64,000 nt of DNA, from assembly GCA_017303755.1 (NCBI GenBank), contig JAFLBS010000012.1, positions 30,752 to 94,751 on the forward strand. Reading direction: 5' to 3'. Positions 1 to 9,269 of the stretch are shown one piece after another (within the stretch, counting starts at the first letter, position 1; every line of letters begins with the position of its first letter). The translations under genes and the position numbers were made by a program. The notes below the pieces were generated by a model. That model was not told the DNA's origin. It ran no database searches and was given only the letters and a program-made list of their open reading frames with translations. The stretch is from Flavobacteriales bacterium. Its GTDB lineage: Bacteria > Bacteroidota > Bacteroidia > Flavobacteriales > Flavobacteriaceae.

Positions 1-13
1 CTTTTGTTTTAAA

Positions 14-202
14 TTAATTATCAAGTTTATACATCAGTTGTACTTTGGAGTTTTGCTCCGTTACTGTTTCTTCTTTTTCGATAAGTTCCTCTCGGACTTT
101 TTGGGCTTCTTCTTTACTCAAATAGTAAGGTTTGGGATGGGTGTAAACCCATTCAAAATTGCCTTGCATATCTGCCAATAACACCACAAACACTTGTCTC
201 AT
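14..202 (-). CDS. Small hypothetical element protein (62 aa)
   Basis: I do not recognise this family. It is a short, charged, soluble protein with no signal peptide or membrane segment; the C-terminal half is rich in Glu and Lys. It is the last gene of a five-gene minus-strand run (from 1775 down to 14) in which every gene starts a few bases after the previous one and follows a T-rich leader (TTTTGTTTT-like), so co-transcription is likely. Such runs of small orphan proteins are usual in Bacteroidota plasmids and integrative elements. The gene ends with TAA. Function is not predictable from sequence. Confidence 0.6.
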   Translation of the reverse strand: MRQVFVVLLADMQGNFEWVYTHPKPYYLSKEEAQKVREELIEKEETVTEQNSKVQLMYKLDN

Positions 203-213
203 TTTAAATTGAT

Positions 214-426
214 TTACATTATTATTTTATAGATTATAAACACTTTGGAGAAGTCTTCATTTGGAATAATTTCTTCTACAAATCGGTCTTCATCATAGAG
301 TGAGCCTAGCATAAAATTTACAAAGCCTTCAAAGTCCATAGGTTCTTCCAAGAAATCATCCAAGTACTCTTGATGCATTTCTTTATTTAGAATTATCACT
401 TGTTTTACGTATCTTTTGTTTTCCAT
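214..426 (-). CDS. Small acidic hypothetical element protein (70 aa)
   Basis: Unrecognised acidic 70-residue protein with clustered Asp, Glu and Phe (EYLDDFLEEPMDFEGF near residues 20-35) and a hydrophobic C-terminus. It sits 11 bp upstream of the next minus-strand gene and 6 bp after the previous one, so it belongs to the same operon. Small acidic proteins of mobile elements can be DNA mimics or anti-defence factors, but nothing here shows that; this is only a possibility. Stop is TAA. Confidence 0.6.
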   Translation of the reverse strand: MENKRYVKQVIILNKEMHQEYLDDFLEEPMDFEGFVNFMLGSLYDEDRFVEEIIPNEDFSKVFIIYKIIM

Positions 427-432
427 TTTATT

Positions 433-1038
433 TTACAGCATCATTATTTTAGCTTCTCCTTCTTTGAGTTGTCCATCCTCAATCATCTTAAGTAGTGCTT
501 CGTTTGCCTCCTCTTCAGTATCATAGAACTTAGGAGGTGGCGTAGTTACAATGTACTTGTCCTCTTCGCTAACTGAACTATCATAAATACCAAATACAGG
601 AGTTGGATTTCCAGCCTTATGTGATAAAGCCCTGAAATTGGCACAATCATATTCGTCCCAATCCGTTACGGGTTTTTCCATCAAATAATGCGTCTCCAAT
701 CCCAACTGAGCAAGGGTAGCTCGTACTCTTTGTGGAGTAACTTTGGTGGTTTCATATAGTTCCATTCTCGCTTGGTCTATCTCATAAGAAAGAATATAGA
801 AGTCATCTCCAATGGCTTGCAACAGTTCTTCTTTGTCCATTTGGTCGTAATTTATCCACTGGGGTACAGTAGGAACATACAACCATTTGATAATATCCAT
901 TAGTTCATCTTTGGAGTAGATCGAAAGGAAAACATTGTCTATGGTAGAGACCTTTTCATTTTGCATAGTTTGTTGCAATCTTCTAAGGAAGTACTGTATA
1001 ACCAAACGTGCTTTTGTTTTTCTAAGCATTTCTTTCAT
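433..1038 (-). CDS. Hypothetical element protein (201 aa)
   Basis: A 201-residue soluble protein that I cannot place in a known family. The N-terminus is basic and helical; the middle has an acidic helix and a segment with Trp and Tyr (VTDWDEYDCANFRALSH), and the C-terminus is Glu-rich. Two start codons are possible (1038 or nine bases later at MLRK); I keep the longer. It is the third gene of the 1775-14 minus-strand operon of element proteins. No catalytic motif is visible. Confidence 0.6.
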   Translation of the reverse strand: MKEMLRKTKARLVIQYFLRRLQQTMQNEKVSTIDNVFLSIYSKDELMDIIKWLYVPTVPQWINYDQMDKEELLQAIGDDFYILSYEIDQARMELYETTKVTPQRVRATLAQLGLETHYLMEKPVTDWDEYDCANFRALSHKAGNPTPVFGIYDSSVSEEDKYIVTTPPPKFYDTEEEANEALLKMIEDGQLKEGEAKIMML

Positions 1039-1055
1039 TAAATTAAATTTTTGTT

Positions 1056-1514
1056 TTACGGTTGTTCATCTTTGAGCTTATCCTTTTGCCAAAATTCTTT
1101 TGAGGCTTCAAATCCTATCCACTGACCATTGTGGTCAAAACCACGATTGGCAAGTTCATGACGGATAAGTTTCTCTAGTGGAATTTCATATAAAAGGACA
1201 AAGCGTAGAAGTTCTGCTTCCATTACAGAAAACTTACCTAGTAAGTCTTCCCAATGTTCTAGCATATTGGTTTGTTGAGCGATGGCTTGCAATCTTTCAT
1301 AAGAAAGATTTTTGTAGCTATCGGTAAGCGGATAAAAATGGTTGTCCATTTCCATCTCTTGTGCCGTCTGTAAATCAGAAACTACAAAGTTGTCTTCGGG
1401 TCCGTCATAGACCACAAAATACCTCTTGGCATTTCTGTACTTAAATTGCAACCAAACCGCTCTGTCTATTGCATTGTTTAGGTCAGAGTAGAACTCCATA
1501 GCATTTTGTTTCAT
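1056..1514 (-). CDS. Hypothetical element protein (152 aa)
   Basis: Unrecognised soluble protein of 152 residues, rich in aromatic residues in the first half (FKYRNAKRYFVVYDG) and with several amphipathic helices after that. It lies 17 bp upstream of the 201-aa gene and 27 bp downstream of the 77-aa gene in the same minus-strand operon. No motif points to a function; the setting suggests a maintenance or accessory protein of the mobile element. Confidence 0.6.
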   Translation of the reverse strand: MKQNAMEFYSDLNNAIDRAVWLQFKYRNAKRYFVVYDGPEDNFVVSDLQTAQEMEMDNHFYPLTDSYKNLSYERLQAIAQQTNMLEHWEDLLGKFSVMEAELLRFVLLYEIPLEKLIRHELANRGFDHNGQWIGFEASKEFWQKDKLKDEQP

Positions 1515-1541
1515 GAGTTTTGTTTTTGAATTAAAAGTGAT

Positions 1542-1775
1542 TTAGTCTTGTTCTTCTTCATCCTCTTGCTTGTCTTGAGGTTCGCAGTAGGTCATAATGG
1601 TTGAAAGCAAGTGGTTGTAATCGCCACTTTGTGCCTCTTCAAGCACTTGGTCGATTTCATCTTGCGTCCAACCCTCACGTCTTGCTTGTCTTGAGAACAC
1701 TCCCATAATGGCATACGCATTCCCATCAACCCCGACAAGTTCGAGGTCGACTGTTTTTCCAATTTTGTTTTGCAT
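1542..1775 (-). CDS. Hypothetical small element protein (77 aa), operon start
   Basis: Short protein with a conserved-looking core (VDGNAYAIMGVFSRQAR, residues about 16-32) followed by an acidic tail of Glu and Asp. Proteins with this NAxAIMGxxxxxAR pattern are common in phages and conjugative elements of Bacteroidota but have no known function; that statement is from memory of the family and not verified here. It is the first gene of the minus-strand operon, so the promoter should lie just above 1775. Confidence 0.65.
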   Translation of the reverse strand: MQNKIGKTVDLELVGVDGNAYAIMGVFSRQARREGWTQDEIDQVLEEAQSGDYNHLLSTIMTYCEPQDKQEDEEEQD

Positions 1776-2262
1776 CGTTTTGTTTTTTAGTTGCTAAATA
1801 GTTTTTGCAGGAAGTATCCAATAACCAGAACTTAGGATTTAGAATCCCTATTTTTTACTTCCGCTCCAACACTTTACATTTTTGTTTTAAGTGATTTGGT
1901 ATGTTCTCTGGCGGTGGTGCTTGTATGGATTTTTTTTCATTTCGCAAGGGAATCAGCTTCACTTGAACTTTACATTTTCAAAATTTGTCAATGCAAAAAA
2001 CAGAAGAAAAAAAAGTGTATTTCTATGGGGTTCTTTCTTGAAAAAATGGAGATATTGCTTGGGATTATGTGCGGTTTTTCATCTCCTTTAGAGGTTTCCA
2101 AAAAGGTAGGCAAAAAGGTAGTTAAAAAGGTACACGCCAATAGGTGTGCTTTTTGGTCTTTGTAGATAAAGGACTTGCATTTTTAAGTAAAACAGATATG
2201 TACCACCTTCCGCTTTATTTTCTAGCTCGACACAAAATGACAGTACATAAACGCTTTTTTGA
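1776..2262. other. Intergenic region between the minus-strand operon and the coupling-ATPase remnant
   Basis: No convincing gene. Short open frames on the plus strand here lack protein-like composition. The stretch contains A/T-rich tracts and a short direct repeat (AAAAAGGTAG-like, three times near 2099-2130). It must hold the promoter of the 1775-14 operon. The 5' part of the following ATPase gene is not recognisable here, because the upstream frame meets TAA at 2248-2250. Confidence 0.5.
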
Positions 2263-3606
2263 TTTTATCGCCTGAACCATTCGTCTGTATTTTTTAGACC
2301 CAAGCCTGTTCCTGTGTACCTTCATGCACTAAAAAGACATCTGATTATTACATGAAGGACGGGTTCAGGCAAATCGGTATTCTTGCAGTCGCTTTTTTAC
2401 AAACTCCAATATCTATCGCATAAAAGACAGCAATATGCACTGGTACTATTAGACCCACATGGGGATTTGGCGGAGCGTATATTGGCATTTCATTTAAACG
2501 CTCTCAAGCCACAGCGTATTATTTATATTGACTCGTCCCGAGAGAAAGACTACATCCCGTGTATTAATCCCTTTCGAAAGAAAGTGAGTAATCCTATGAT
2601 GGTGGATTTACTATCTCAGCAACGAGCCAAAACATTTGCAGAACTCATTCCCGAAGCAGGGATGTCCTTGCAAATGGAAACGCTTTTAAAACCATGCTTG
2701 GCGGTTCTGTTCTCTCATGGAGGATGTGGCTTATCGGATTTGCAGGATTTTATGAATGACGCTACCAACCAAAAACGGATTGAACTTTGAAAAAAAGCAA
2801 CGCATCCAGTCTACAGGAGTTTCTTTACTTCTGCCTTTGAGAATAAAAAATACAGTGCGACCAAACTTGCGGTATATACAAGACTTCAACACCTACAAAA
2901 CAATTATAGTTTTTATAGGATGATGAACGGGGAAAGTGATTTTGATTTGAAAAAAGAAATGCAAAAGGGAAAGGTAATTTTATTTAATCTCTCCAAAGGA
3001 AAATTGGGTGAGGACACAAGCAAGGCACTTGGGAAGTTTGTATCGGCTACGTTATTAAGCATAGCGTTGCAACGTGCATTTGAACAAGAACAGTATAGAA
3101 AGGCTTGTTATCTGTTTGTAGATGAATTTCACAATCTTGCTTCGGGTGGCAGTAGTATGGAGACGATATTCTCTGAAGCAAGAAAATACAAATTGCATCT
3201 GATAGTGGGAACACAAAGTGTCAATCAACTCCCTGTATCACTTAGGGATATGGTCATCAATAACACCGCTATTAAACTTGTTGGAATTAATGGACTTACT
3301 GCTTTAAAATCTCAAGCAGGAGATTTGGGTGTTCCCTTTACTATTTTAAAAACACTTCCTCCATTTTATTTCTACATTAAACAAGACCACTACGTTGCAA
3401 GAAGGATAAAAAGTCCGGACTTTCTTTTAAAACACTCTAAAAGGTATTTCTTATCCAAAAAAGAACAAGCCAAATTAAAAGCTCAAATCCTTTCTCAAAA
3501 TTCAATTTACAGAAGCACTAAAAATCTTGATAGCGATTTGTCTGCTATCTGATCGCAAAACTCCACAGAGTCCAGCAATAATTTCAAACCCAAATTCCAA
3601 CTGTAG
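2263..3606 (+). pseudogene. VirD4/TraG-like coupling ATPase interrupted by in-frame TGA codons
   Basis: One continuous reading frame encodes a conjugative coupling-type ATPase but carries TGA at 2353-2355, 2788-2790 and 3550-3552, with no frameshift and no TAA/TAG before the final TAG at 3604. Visible motifs: Walker A (TxRTGSGKS, where x is the first TGA, exactly the first Gly of GxxxxGKS), LLDPHGDLAE shortly after, Walker B (CYLFVDEFHNLASGG) and a sensor-like GTQSVNQLP. After the third TGA the frame reads 17 more residues ending KPKFQL. The N-terminal part is missing. Family: HerA/VirD4 ATPases that drive DNA into a type IV channel. An intact coupling ATPase lies at 17073, so this may be a second, decayed or translationally gated copy. 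Confidence 0.75.
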
Positions 3607-3667
3607 CGATTGTTGTTATAAAAAAAAGCAAGGCAGTCAGCCTTTTTATTTTTTTATAAAAATCGAA

Positions 3668-4519
3668 ATGTTAACCAAAAGATTATTTTTCAAAACGCTC
3701 TCGCCATCACAAGAAAAAATCCTGCTGAGTTTGGCTCGTTATAAATTTCTAACCACAGGACAGATGCTTCGTTTGGGAATTATGTCCGATAGAGCCAATT
3801 TAAACAAACAAATCCTTGAACTCAGATATTGGAAAAACCCACTGGTGGGTTCTGCAACCTTTGGTGTGCATCCAAAGTTTTGAAAATTGGAAAGTATCCA
3901 CCATCTGACTTCGCATGGAGCTAAACTTATCGAAGAGCGTTTATCTTCGAGTATGATTATAAGGTTTCCAAAGGCTAACACCGTGCTGTTTGGACAGGAT
4001 TATTACCATAGAATCCACACCATTGATGTTCATATCGCTTTACAAGAATGGGCATCAAGTGAGTCTATTGAGTTATCACTTTTTCTAACGTATTTGGATA
4101 AAGCCACCACTGGTAAAACAAAAGGATTCAGAGCAGAAACCTACATCTCATTTTCAGATAATGAGTATTTGATTGCTGATGCTATTTGTATGCTTCAAAC
4201 TCCAATCAGAAAAGAACTCTACGCCATCGAAGTATTTAATGGTATGAATGTGCAACGTGTACATAATTCATTACTACAACATCTAATGGCTTTAAAAGAA
4301 GGTCAGCCAAGCAAACAATTTGGACTTGAGTACGGCTCAAGGGTGCTGAGCGTTTTTGGATTGGAAGCCTGTAAAACTCAAATCATCAAAAGAATTTTTG
4401 ATGATGAGCGTTTTGCTTTTGCCAAAGAATATTTTCTTTTTAAAACACTCGATGGACTGAAAGAAAATGTGTTTGAGGGATGGGAGTTGTTTGATGGGAC
4501 AGTAAGAACATTGTTTTAA
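3668..4519 (+). pseudogene. Replication-relaxation-like protein with one in-frame TGA
   Basis: The frame starting MLTKRLFFKTLSPSQEKILL reads through an N-terminal winged-helix-like segment, meets TGA at 3881-3883 (HPKF-x-KLESIHHLT), and continues in the same frame to TAA at 4519. The C-terminal half (IRKELYAIEVFNG, then KTQIIKRIF) resembles the replication-relaxation/plasmid Rep-accessory family of Bacteroidota elements; this family call is moderate. It follows the interrupted coupling ATPase by 61 bp and shares its peculiarity: in-frame TGA, no frameshift. If TGA is a true stop, only a 71-aa N-terminal fragment is made. Confidence 0.65.
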
Positions 4520-4799
4520 ATATGATGAAAACTTATATAATTTCAGAAATAACAAAAATTGCAAGAAAATATTTCTAGCATTTTAACTATTTTTGAAAAA
4601 CATTTAGGTCATATTTTTATTTATCATGTATAGTTGACAAGCATTTATTGATTATATATACTTAAGTAACAAAGAAAGATAAATACAATCCACTTCATAA
4701 GGAATCAGAGTTAAGATTTAACTATTGATAACAGGAAGAAAATGTGTACAAAAAATAACAAAAGATACTTAAAATTTATACTCAACAAATCTAGACCCT

Positions 4800-6932
4800 A
4801 TGTTTATATCAAAATTATCAATTAGAAACTTTAGAAATTTCAGAAATGTTTCACTGAAATTTAATAAAGGGGTAAATACAATTATCGGAGAAAATGGTTC
4901 TGGAAAAACGAATCTCTTTCATGCAATTAGGTTACTAATTGATGAAAGTATGCCAAGAGGCGTGCGATTATATGAAAACGATTTTAATCGTTCACTTGGA
5001 AAATGGGCTGGACATTGGATAATAATTCAAATCGAATTTCAAGAACTTGATTCTAGTGAGGAAGCACAATCTATCGCAATGCACAAAATTGGTACTGTAG
5101 ATGATATTGATAGTACTATAGGAACTTATAATATGTTCTTCCGCCCTCGCATTGAAGTAAGACGTAATCTTTATAAACTTTCTCAGAGTGATGATAAGAC
5201 AGTCGAAGAGTTAGATAAACTGTTAAACGAAATATCATTAAACGACTATGAATCTGTTTTTACTGGAAGAGGAAATGTTGATTTTTCAGATGATGAGACA
5301 TATTCTGAATATGTTGGTGATTTTGATGAAATAACATTTCCTGACCCTGACCAAGAGCAAACGGATGTGTATGGTATAAAAATGTATGGTATTTCTATTC
5401 CCAATGAATTTGCCTTTACTTTTGCAAAAGCTCTTAGAGATGTTGAATCTGATTTACGCTCATATAGAGATAACCCGTTACTGAATTTATTGAGAGATAA
5501 AGAGAAAAATATTTCAATTGATAAGAAAAACGAAATTGAAGAACAGGTCGATAAATTAAATAAAAATATTTCAGGTTTAGAAGAAGTTAAAGGTGTTTCA
5601 AAAGGGATTACTCAAACCATAAAAGAAGCAGTTGGAGAGACATACGCACCCAACGTAAATATTAAATCTGAGTTGCCTTCAGAAATGGAAAAAATACTTC
5701 AATCTTTAAAATTATGGGTTGGAGACCCTGACGAAGAAGGACACGAAGGTAGATTATGGGAATTGAGCCTCGGAGGAGCAAATCTTATTTATCTTTCACT
5801 TAAATTACTAGAATTTGAAAAAGTTAAGAAAGAAAATAAAATTGCAAATTTTATTTTAATTGAAGAACCTGAAGCGCATATACACACTCATATTCAAAAA
5901 ACGCTGTTTCAAAAATTAGATAAAGAAAAAACACAAGTTTTTATTTCTACACATTCTACTCATATTTCATCAGTATGTGAAATAAGTTCTATGAATATTT
6001 TGGGAAGAGGAAAGAAAAAGGCTCATGTATATGCACCTTCAAATAATCTTGAACCAGACAAAATAACAAAACTAGAAAGATATTTAGATGCCAATAGGAC
6101 TAATTTATTGTTTGCGAAAGGCGTAATTCTTGTCGAAGGAGATGCTGAACACATATTAATCCCTGAAATTATAAAAAAAGCATTTGGTGTTTCTTTAGAT
6201 GAACTTGGAGTTTCAATCATTAATATTGGAAGTACGGGATTTGACAATGTTGCCCAATTATTCCATAACGATAGAGTTCGTAGAAATTGTAGTATTCTGA
6301 CAGATAACGACCTTTCTATTGTTGAGTTGCCCGATGACCCAAAAGATGACAGTCAATACGAAAGAGATTGTCGTAATTCTCAAATATCAGGGGTAGATAG
6401 AAAAGAAAAACTAGAACTTTTTTGTAAGGATAATGATTTTGTGAAACCATTCTATGCCAAACATACTTTTGAAGTTGATTTTTTACTTGAAGGAAATTCA
6501 CACGAAGTTATTGAGACAATTAAAAAAACATATAAAAGACAAAACGACATTGACCAAATTACAAAATTGCTTGAGGATGATGATGTTTCTATTTCAGGAA
6601 AGGAAGTTTTAAGATTAGCTGAAAAATTTGGAAAAGGTTGGTTTGCTATTATGGTTTCCGAACAGATTAGCAACATTACATATATCCCCGATTACATTTT
6701 GGACGCCATAGTATTTGCGTGTCCAACTCTTAATCAAAGTATATTACTTACTATTGCAAAATATAGGCTCAATAAATTAAAAGACAACCATTATACAGAA
6801 GATGAAACAGATTATAAATCACTTCTTGAGAAAATAAGCTTAATTGAAGATACAGAAGAGGCATTAGAATTCTTCAAGACAGAACTTTCTGATGATGTAT
6901 TATCTAAATTAATTAACAAACTAAATGCTTAA
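4800..6932 (+). CDS. gajA: Gabija-like protein A: OLD-family ATPase-Toprim nuclease
   Basis: 710-residue OLD-family nuclease. N-terminal ABC-type ATPase: Walker A GENGSGKTNL (about 30-39), a long insert with coiled coil, the LSLGGANLIYLSL signature, Walker B NFILIEEPEAHIHTH and the STHSTHIS switch. C-terminal Toprim: GVILVEGDAEHILIPEI (catalytic Glu) followed by ILTDNDLS (Asp-x-Asp). In the Gabija system GajA is a nucleotide-regulated DNA endonuclease that works with GajB against phage. It is longer than the first-described GajA (about 580 aa). It overlaps the helicase gene by 8 bp, the normal Gabija arrangement. Acting in the cytoplasm; carried here as cargo of the mobile element. The Gabija assignment rests on OLD nuclease plus UvrD-like pairing. 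Confidence 0.85.
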   Translation: MFISKLSIRNFRNFRNVSLKFNKGVNTIIGENGSGKTNLFHAIRLLIDESMPRGVRLYENDFNRSLGKWAGHWIIIQIEFQELDSSEEAQSIAMHKIGTVDDIDSTIGTYNMFFRPRIEVRRNLYKLSQSDDKTVEELDKLLNEISLNDYESVFTGRGNVDFSDDETYSEYVGDFDEITFPDPDQEQTDVYGIKMYGISIPNEFAFTFAKALRDVESDLRSYRDNPLLNLLRDKEKNISIDKKNEIEEQVDKLNKNISGLEEVKGVSKGITQTIKEAVGETYAPNVNIKSELPSEMEKILQSLKLWVGDPDEEGHEGRLWELSLGGANLIYLSLKLLEFEKVKKENKIANFILIEEPEAHIHTHIQKTLFQKLDKEKTQVFISTHSTHISSVCEISSMNILGRGKKKAHVYAPSNNLEPDKITKLERYLDANRTNLLFAKGVILVEGDAEHILIPEIIKKAFGVSLDELGVSIINIGSTGFDNVAQLFHNDRVRRNCSILTDNDLSIVELPDDPKDDSQYERDCRNSQISGVDRKEKLELFCKDNDFVKPFYAKHTFEVDFLLEGNSHEVIETIKKTYKRQNDIDQITKLLEDDDVSISGKEVLRLAEKFGKGWFAIMVSEQISNITYIPDYILDAIVFACPTLNQSILLTIAKYRLNKLKDNHYTEDETDYKSLLEKISLIEDTEEALEFFKTELSDDVLSKLINKLNA

Positions 6933-8667
6933 AGGTTTAAACCCGCAACAAATTGAAGCAGTAATTGAAGAAGGAAACGTTCTTTTAACTGCTTGCCCAG
7001 GCAGTGGTAAAACTCGTGCGCTAACTTATAAAATAGCATACGAGTTGGAACGTTTAACTAATTCAAAAAAAATCATTATAGCGGTTACCTTTACCAATAG
7101 AGCAGCTGATGAAATAAAAAAGAGAATACGTGAATTAAATGCAGACGACACTAATTTGTGGGCAGGAACGATTCATTCCTTTTGTTTGGAGTGGATTCTA
7201 AGACCTTATATGTGCTATTTAGATGAACTCAAAAATGGTTTTTCAATCTCTGACGAATATAATTCTGAAAATTTGATTAGTGAGTTGAAACCAATTTACG
7301 GTCTGGGTTATTGGGACTCAGTATCCACTAAATATCTACCAAATGGAGAGAAAGAAGAGATTGTTTACAGGGAATTATTAGATGAATACCACGAGATTTT
7401 AGCTAGTAAAAAACTTATTGATTTTGACCAAATACTTTATTATGCAAATAAATTGATTTTATCTTATCCAAAAATATCTGAAATCCTTAAAAATATGTTT
7501 CATTTGATTTGCGTAGATGAGTACCAAGACACACAACAATTACAATATGCAATTTTGTCAAAAATAATGAAAGGAGCCTCTGGGAATTGCAAAATGTTTT
7601 TTGTTGGAGACTCTGATCAGGCTATTTATGGTTCATTAGGCGGTGTTGCGAAGAACCTCGAAGAAATCCAAACTGAGTTTGGAACAACGTTCACAAATAA
7701 AGAGCTATCTGGAAATTATAGGTCTAACCAACAAATTATTGATTATTACAAAAACTTTCAAACTACTGATATTGATATAAAGGCATTAGGGTCAAATGCA
7801 GATGATATTGCTGTAATAACCTATAACAGGACAGTTCATAAGGATGATTTGACGGTTTATATTTCCGAAATAATAAAACAAAAGATATCAGAAGGGATTC
7901 CAGAACATGAGATATGTATTCTCGCTCCAACTTGGTATCTTGTGATTCCTATGGGCAGAAAATTAAAATCACTTTTACCCAATGTAAAGTTTGATGCAGT
8001 CGGCTTATCTCCTCTACAAAAAAATAGAGAAAACACTTGGTTTAAAGTAGCTAGATTATTTCTTGTATCTCCTTCTCCAAAGTCTTTTTTAACAAGAAAA
8101 CGTTGGGCAACAGAATTAATCAACGAATTAGAAAGTTTAGGTGTTGTAATCTTTGAGAACAAAGAATTTAAATCAAAAGCATTATTGAAGTTAATAAACT
8201 CCATATCATCCGAAGAGACCGATGGATTAAAATACTTGGAAGAGTGCTTTACTGAGTTAGTTGAGAAGTTAGAAATATCAATATCTTCAAATGAAATTCT
8301 TAAATTACACTGGACAGCATTTTTTGATGGTGCAAAATCAAGACTTGAAAATCCTGATTTTGATTTAGCAAAAGATATTGAAAGTTTTAGAAAAATGTTT
8401 AAGCATGAAGAAGGAGTTGTCGTTAATACCTGTCATGGAATTAAAGGCGAAGAATTTGATACAGTAATTGCATTTGGTTTATTACACGGAAAATTACCCA
8501 ATTGGAATGAAACAGGACATGGAGCAACTGAGAAATTATTGTATGTAATTTGTTCAAGAGCTAAACGTGAATTACATCTTATATCAGAGACAGGTCATGT
8601 AACAAAAAACAAAAAACCTTATAATCCAACATATCAACTTAGTTCACTTGAATATGATTATGATTGA
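6925..8667 (+). CDS. gajB: Gabija-like protein B: UvrD/PcrA-like helicase
   Basis: 580-residue superfamily 1A helicase. Motifs in order: Q-like NPQQIEAV, I (TACPGSGKTRAL), Ia (TFTNRAADEI), II (DEYQDTQ), III (VGDSDQAIYG), IV (LSGNYRSNQQI), V (CHGIKGEEFDTVI), VI (LYVICSRAKREL). It starts within the end of the nuclease gene (8-bp overlap), so the two are translationally coupled. In Gabija, GajB senses or unwinds DNA ends and activates GajA. The gene ends in TGA; the frame then meets a second TGA five codons on and reaches TAA inside the terminator hairpin at about 8712, which is relevant to the TGA question raised in the findings. Confidence 0.85.
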   Translation: MLKGLNPQQIEAVIEEGNVLLTACPGSGKTRALTYKIAYELERLTNSKKIIIAVTFTNRAADEIKKRIRELNADDTNLWAGTIHSFCLEWILRPYMCYLDELKNGFSISDEYNSENLISELKPIYGLGYWDSVSTKYLPNGEKEEIVYRELLDEYHEILASKKLIDFDQILYYANKLILSYPKISEILKNMFHLICVDEYQDTQQLQYAILSKIMKGASGNCKMFFVGDSDQAIYGSLGGVAKNLEEIQTEFGTTFTNKELSGNYRSNQQIIDYYKNFQTTDIDIKALGSNADDIAVITYNRTVHKDDLTVYISEIIKQKISEGIPEHEICILAPTWYLVIPMGRKLKSLLPNVKFDAVGLSPLQKNRENTWFKVARLFLVSPSPKSFLTRKRWATELINELESLGVVIFENKEFKSKALLKLINSISSEETDGLKYLEECFTELVEKLEISISSNEILKLHWTAFFDGAKSRLENPDFDLAKDIESFRKMFKHEEGVVVNTCHGIKGEEFDTVIAFGLLHGKLPNWNETGHGATEKLLYVICSRAKRELHLISETGHVTKNKKPYNPTYQLSSLEYDYD

Positions 8668-8690
8668 AGTTTTGAATTTTGAAATGTAAT

Positions 8691-8718
8691 AAAAAAGGAT
8701 TATACCGAAGCATAATCC
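8691..8718 (-). terminator. Rho-independent terminator (minus strand)
   Basis: Perfect 7-bp stem GGATTAT/ATAATCC around an 8-nt loop, followed on the minus strand by TTTTTT. It ends the minus-strand transcript coming from 9110. The same hairpin may also stop gajB transcripts, though without a T run on the plus side. Confidence 0.7.
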
Positions 8719-8810
8719 GAAAGGTTATTTAAAACATGTCCTGCTAATCTTGAGTAAAATAAATACTGTCCCATTTGGAATAAACCTATCATTCCTCTTG
8801 ATTTATCAAA

Positions 8811-9110
8811 TCAAAATTCATTTAAGGCATCTTCAACCCACCATTGGAACTTTGGTGCTTTTTCCCATAAATCGGAATTATAAATATCAACTTGTGAATC
8901 AGCCCATTCGCTTGCAAGGTCGCAATAGTAGTGTCCGTCTTTATTTTGGTCATTTCGGTAATCGCAACCTTCGGTAATTTCGATGTCATAAGATGATAGA
9001 AAATCTTTGGCAAATTCCAATAATTCTGAATTGGTAAGCACATCATAGAAGTCAGTGTCAAATTCTAGTTGCTCAAGGAAGTTTTCAATTGATTTTTCGA
9101 AGTAAGTCAT
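8811..9110 (-). CDS. Small acidic Trp-rich hypothetical protein
   Basis: About 99 residues if TGA at 8811-8813 is the stop; very acidic, with an aromatic C-terminal part (WWVEDALNEF) and a DYRNDQNKDGHYYCDLASEWAD-type middle. Not recognised. Small acidic proteins beside defence genes can be regulators or anti-defence factors, but there is no direct evidence. Beyond the TGA the same frame stays open for 36 more codons (FDKSRGMIGLFQMGQY and on) and closes with TAA inside the terminator hairpin, so the true product may be about 136 residues if UGA is read. The start at 9110 (MTYFEKS) is preferred; ATG at 9116 is an alternative. Confidence 0.55.
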   Translation of the reverse strand: MTYFEKSIENFLEQLEFDTDFYDVLTNSELLEFAKDFLSSYDIEITEGCDYRNDQNKDGHYYCDLASEWADSQVDIYNSDLWEKAPKFQWWVEDALNEF

Positions 9111-9269
9111 GTGCATTATATTAAAAAATAAAGAATAATACACGGTCGATACATCTAAAGCAGGATAGCAGAAAAATCAACACAAAAAATCCTTTTCCAG
9201 CCTGTTTGTGTTTAATTTATGCGAGCTTTAGATACGACATACGTGTAAATTATTCTTTTTATAATGCAC
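9111..9269. repeat. Large imperfect inverted repeat (45-51 nt arms)
   Basis: Left arm begins GTGCATTATA and ends ATCTAAAGC at 9161; the right arm (about 9225-9269) is its reverse complement with a few gaps, starting GCTTTAGATAC and ending TATAATGCAC. The arms enclose about 60 nt. It lies directly upstream of the 9110 gene. It could be a regulatory cruciform, a MITE-like relic or a recombination site; no gene is inside. Confidence 0.6.

Noticed and set aside
1891-2165. Two plus-strand open frames of 66 and 89 codons
   Set aside because: Unusual composition, no homology that I recognise, and they overlap each other in different frames in a region of poly-A tracts.
4800-8667. PARIS or retron-type system
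   Set aside because: The second gene is a UvrD-like helicase with all SF1 motifs, which fits Gabija, and no reverse transcriptase or second ATPase partner is near.
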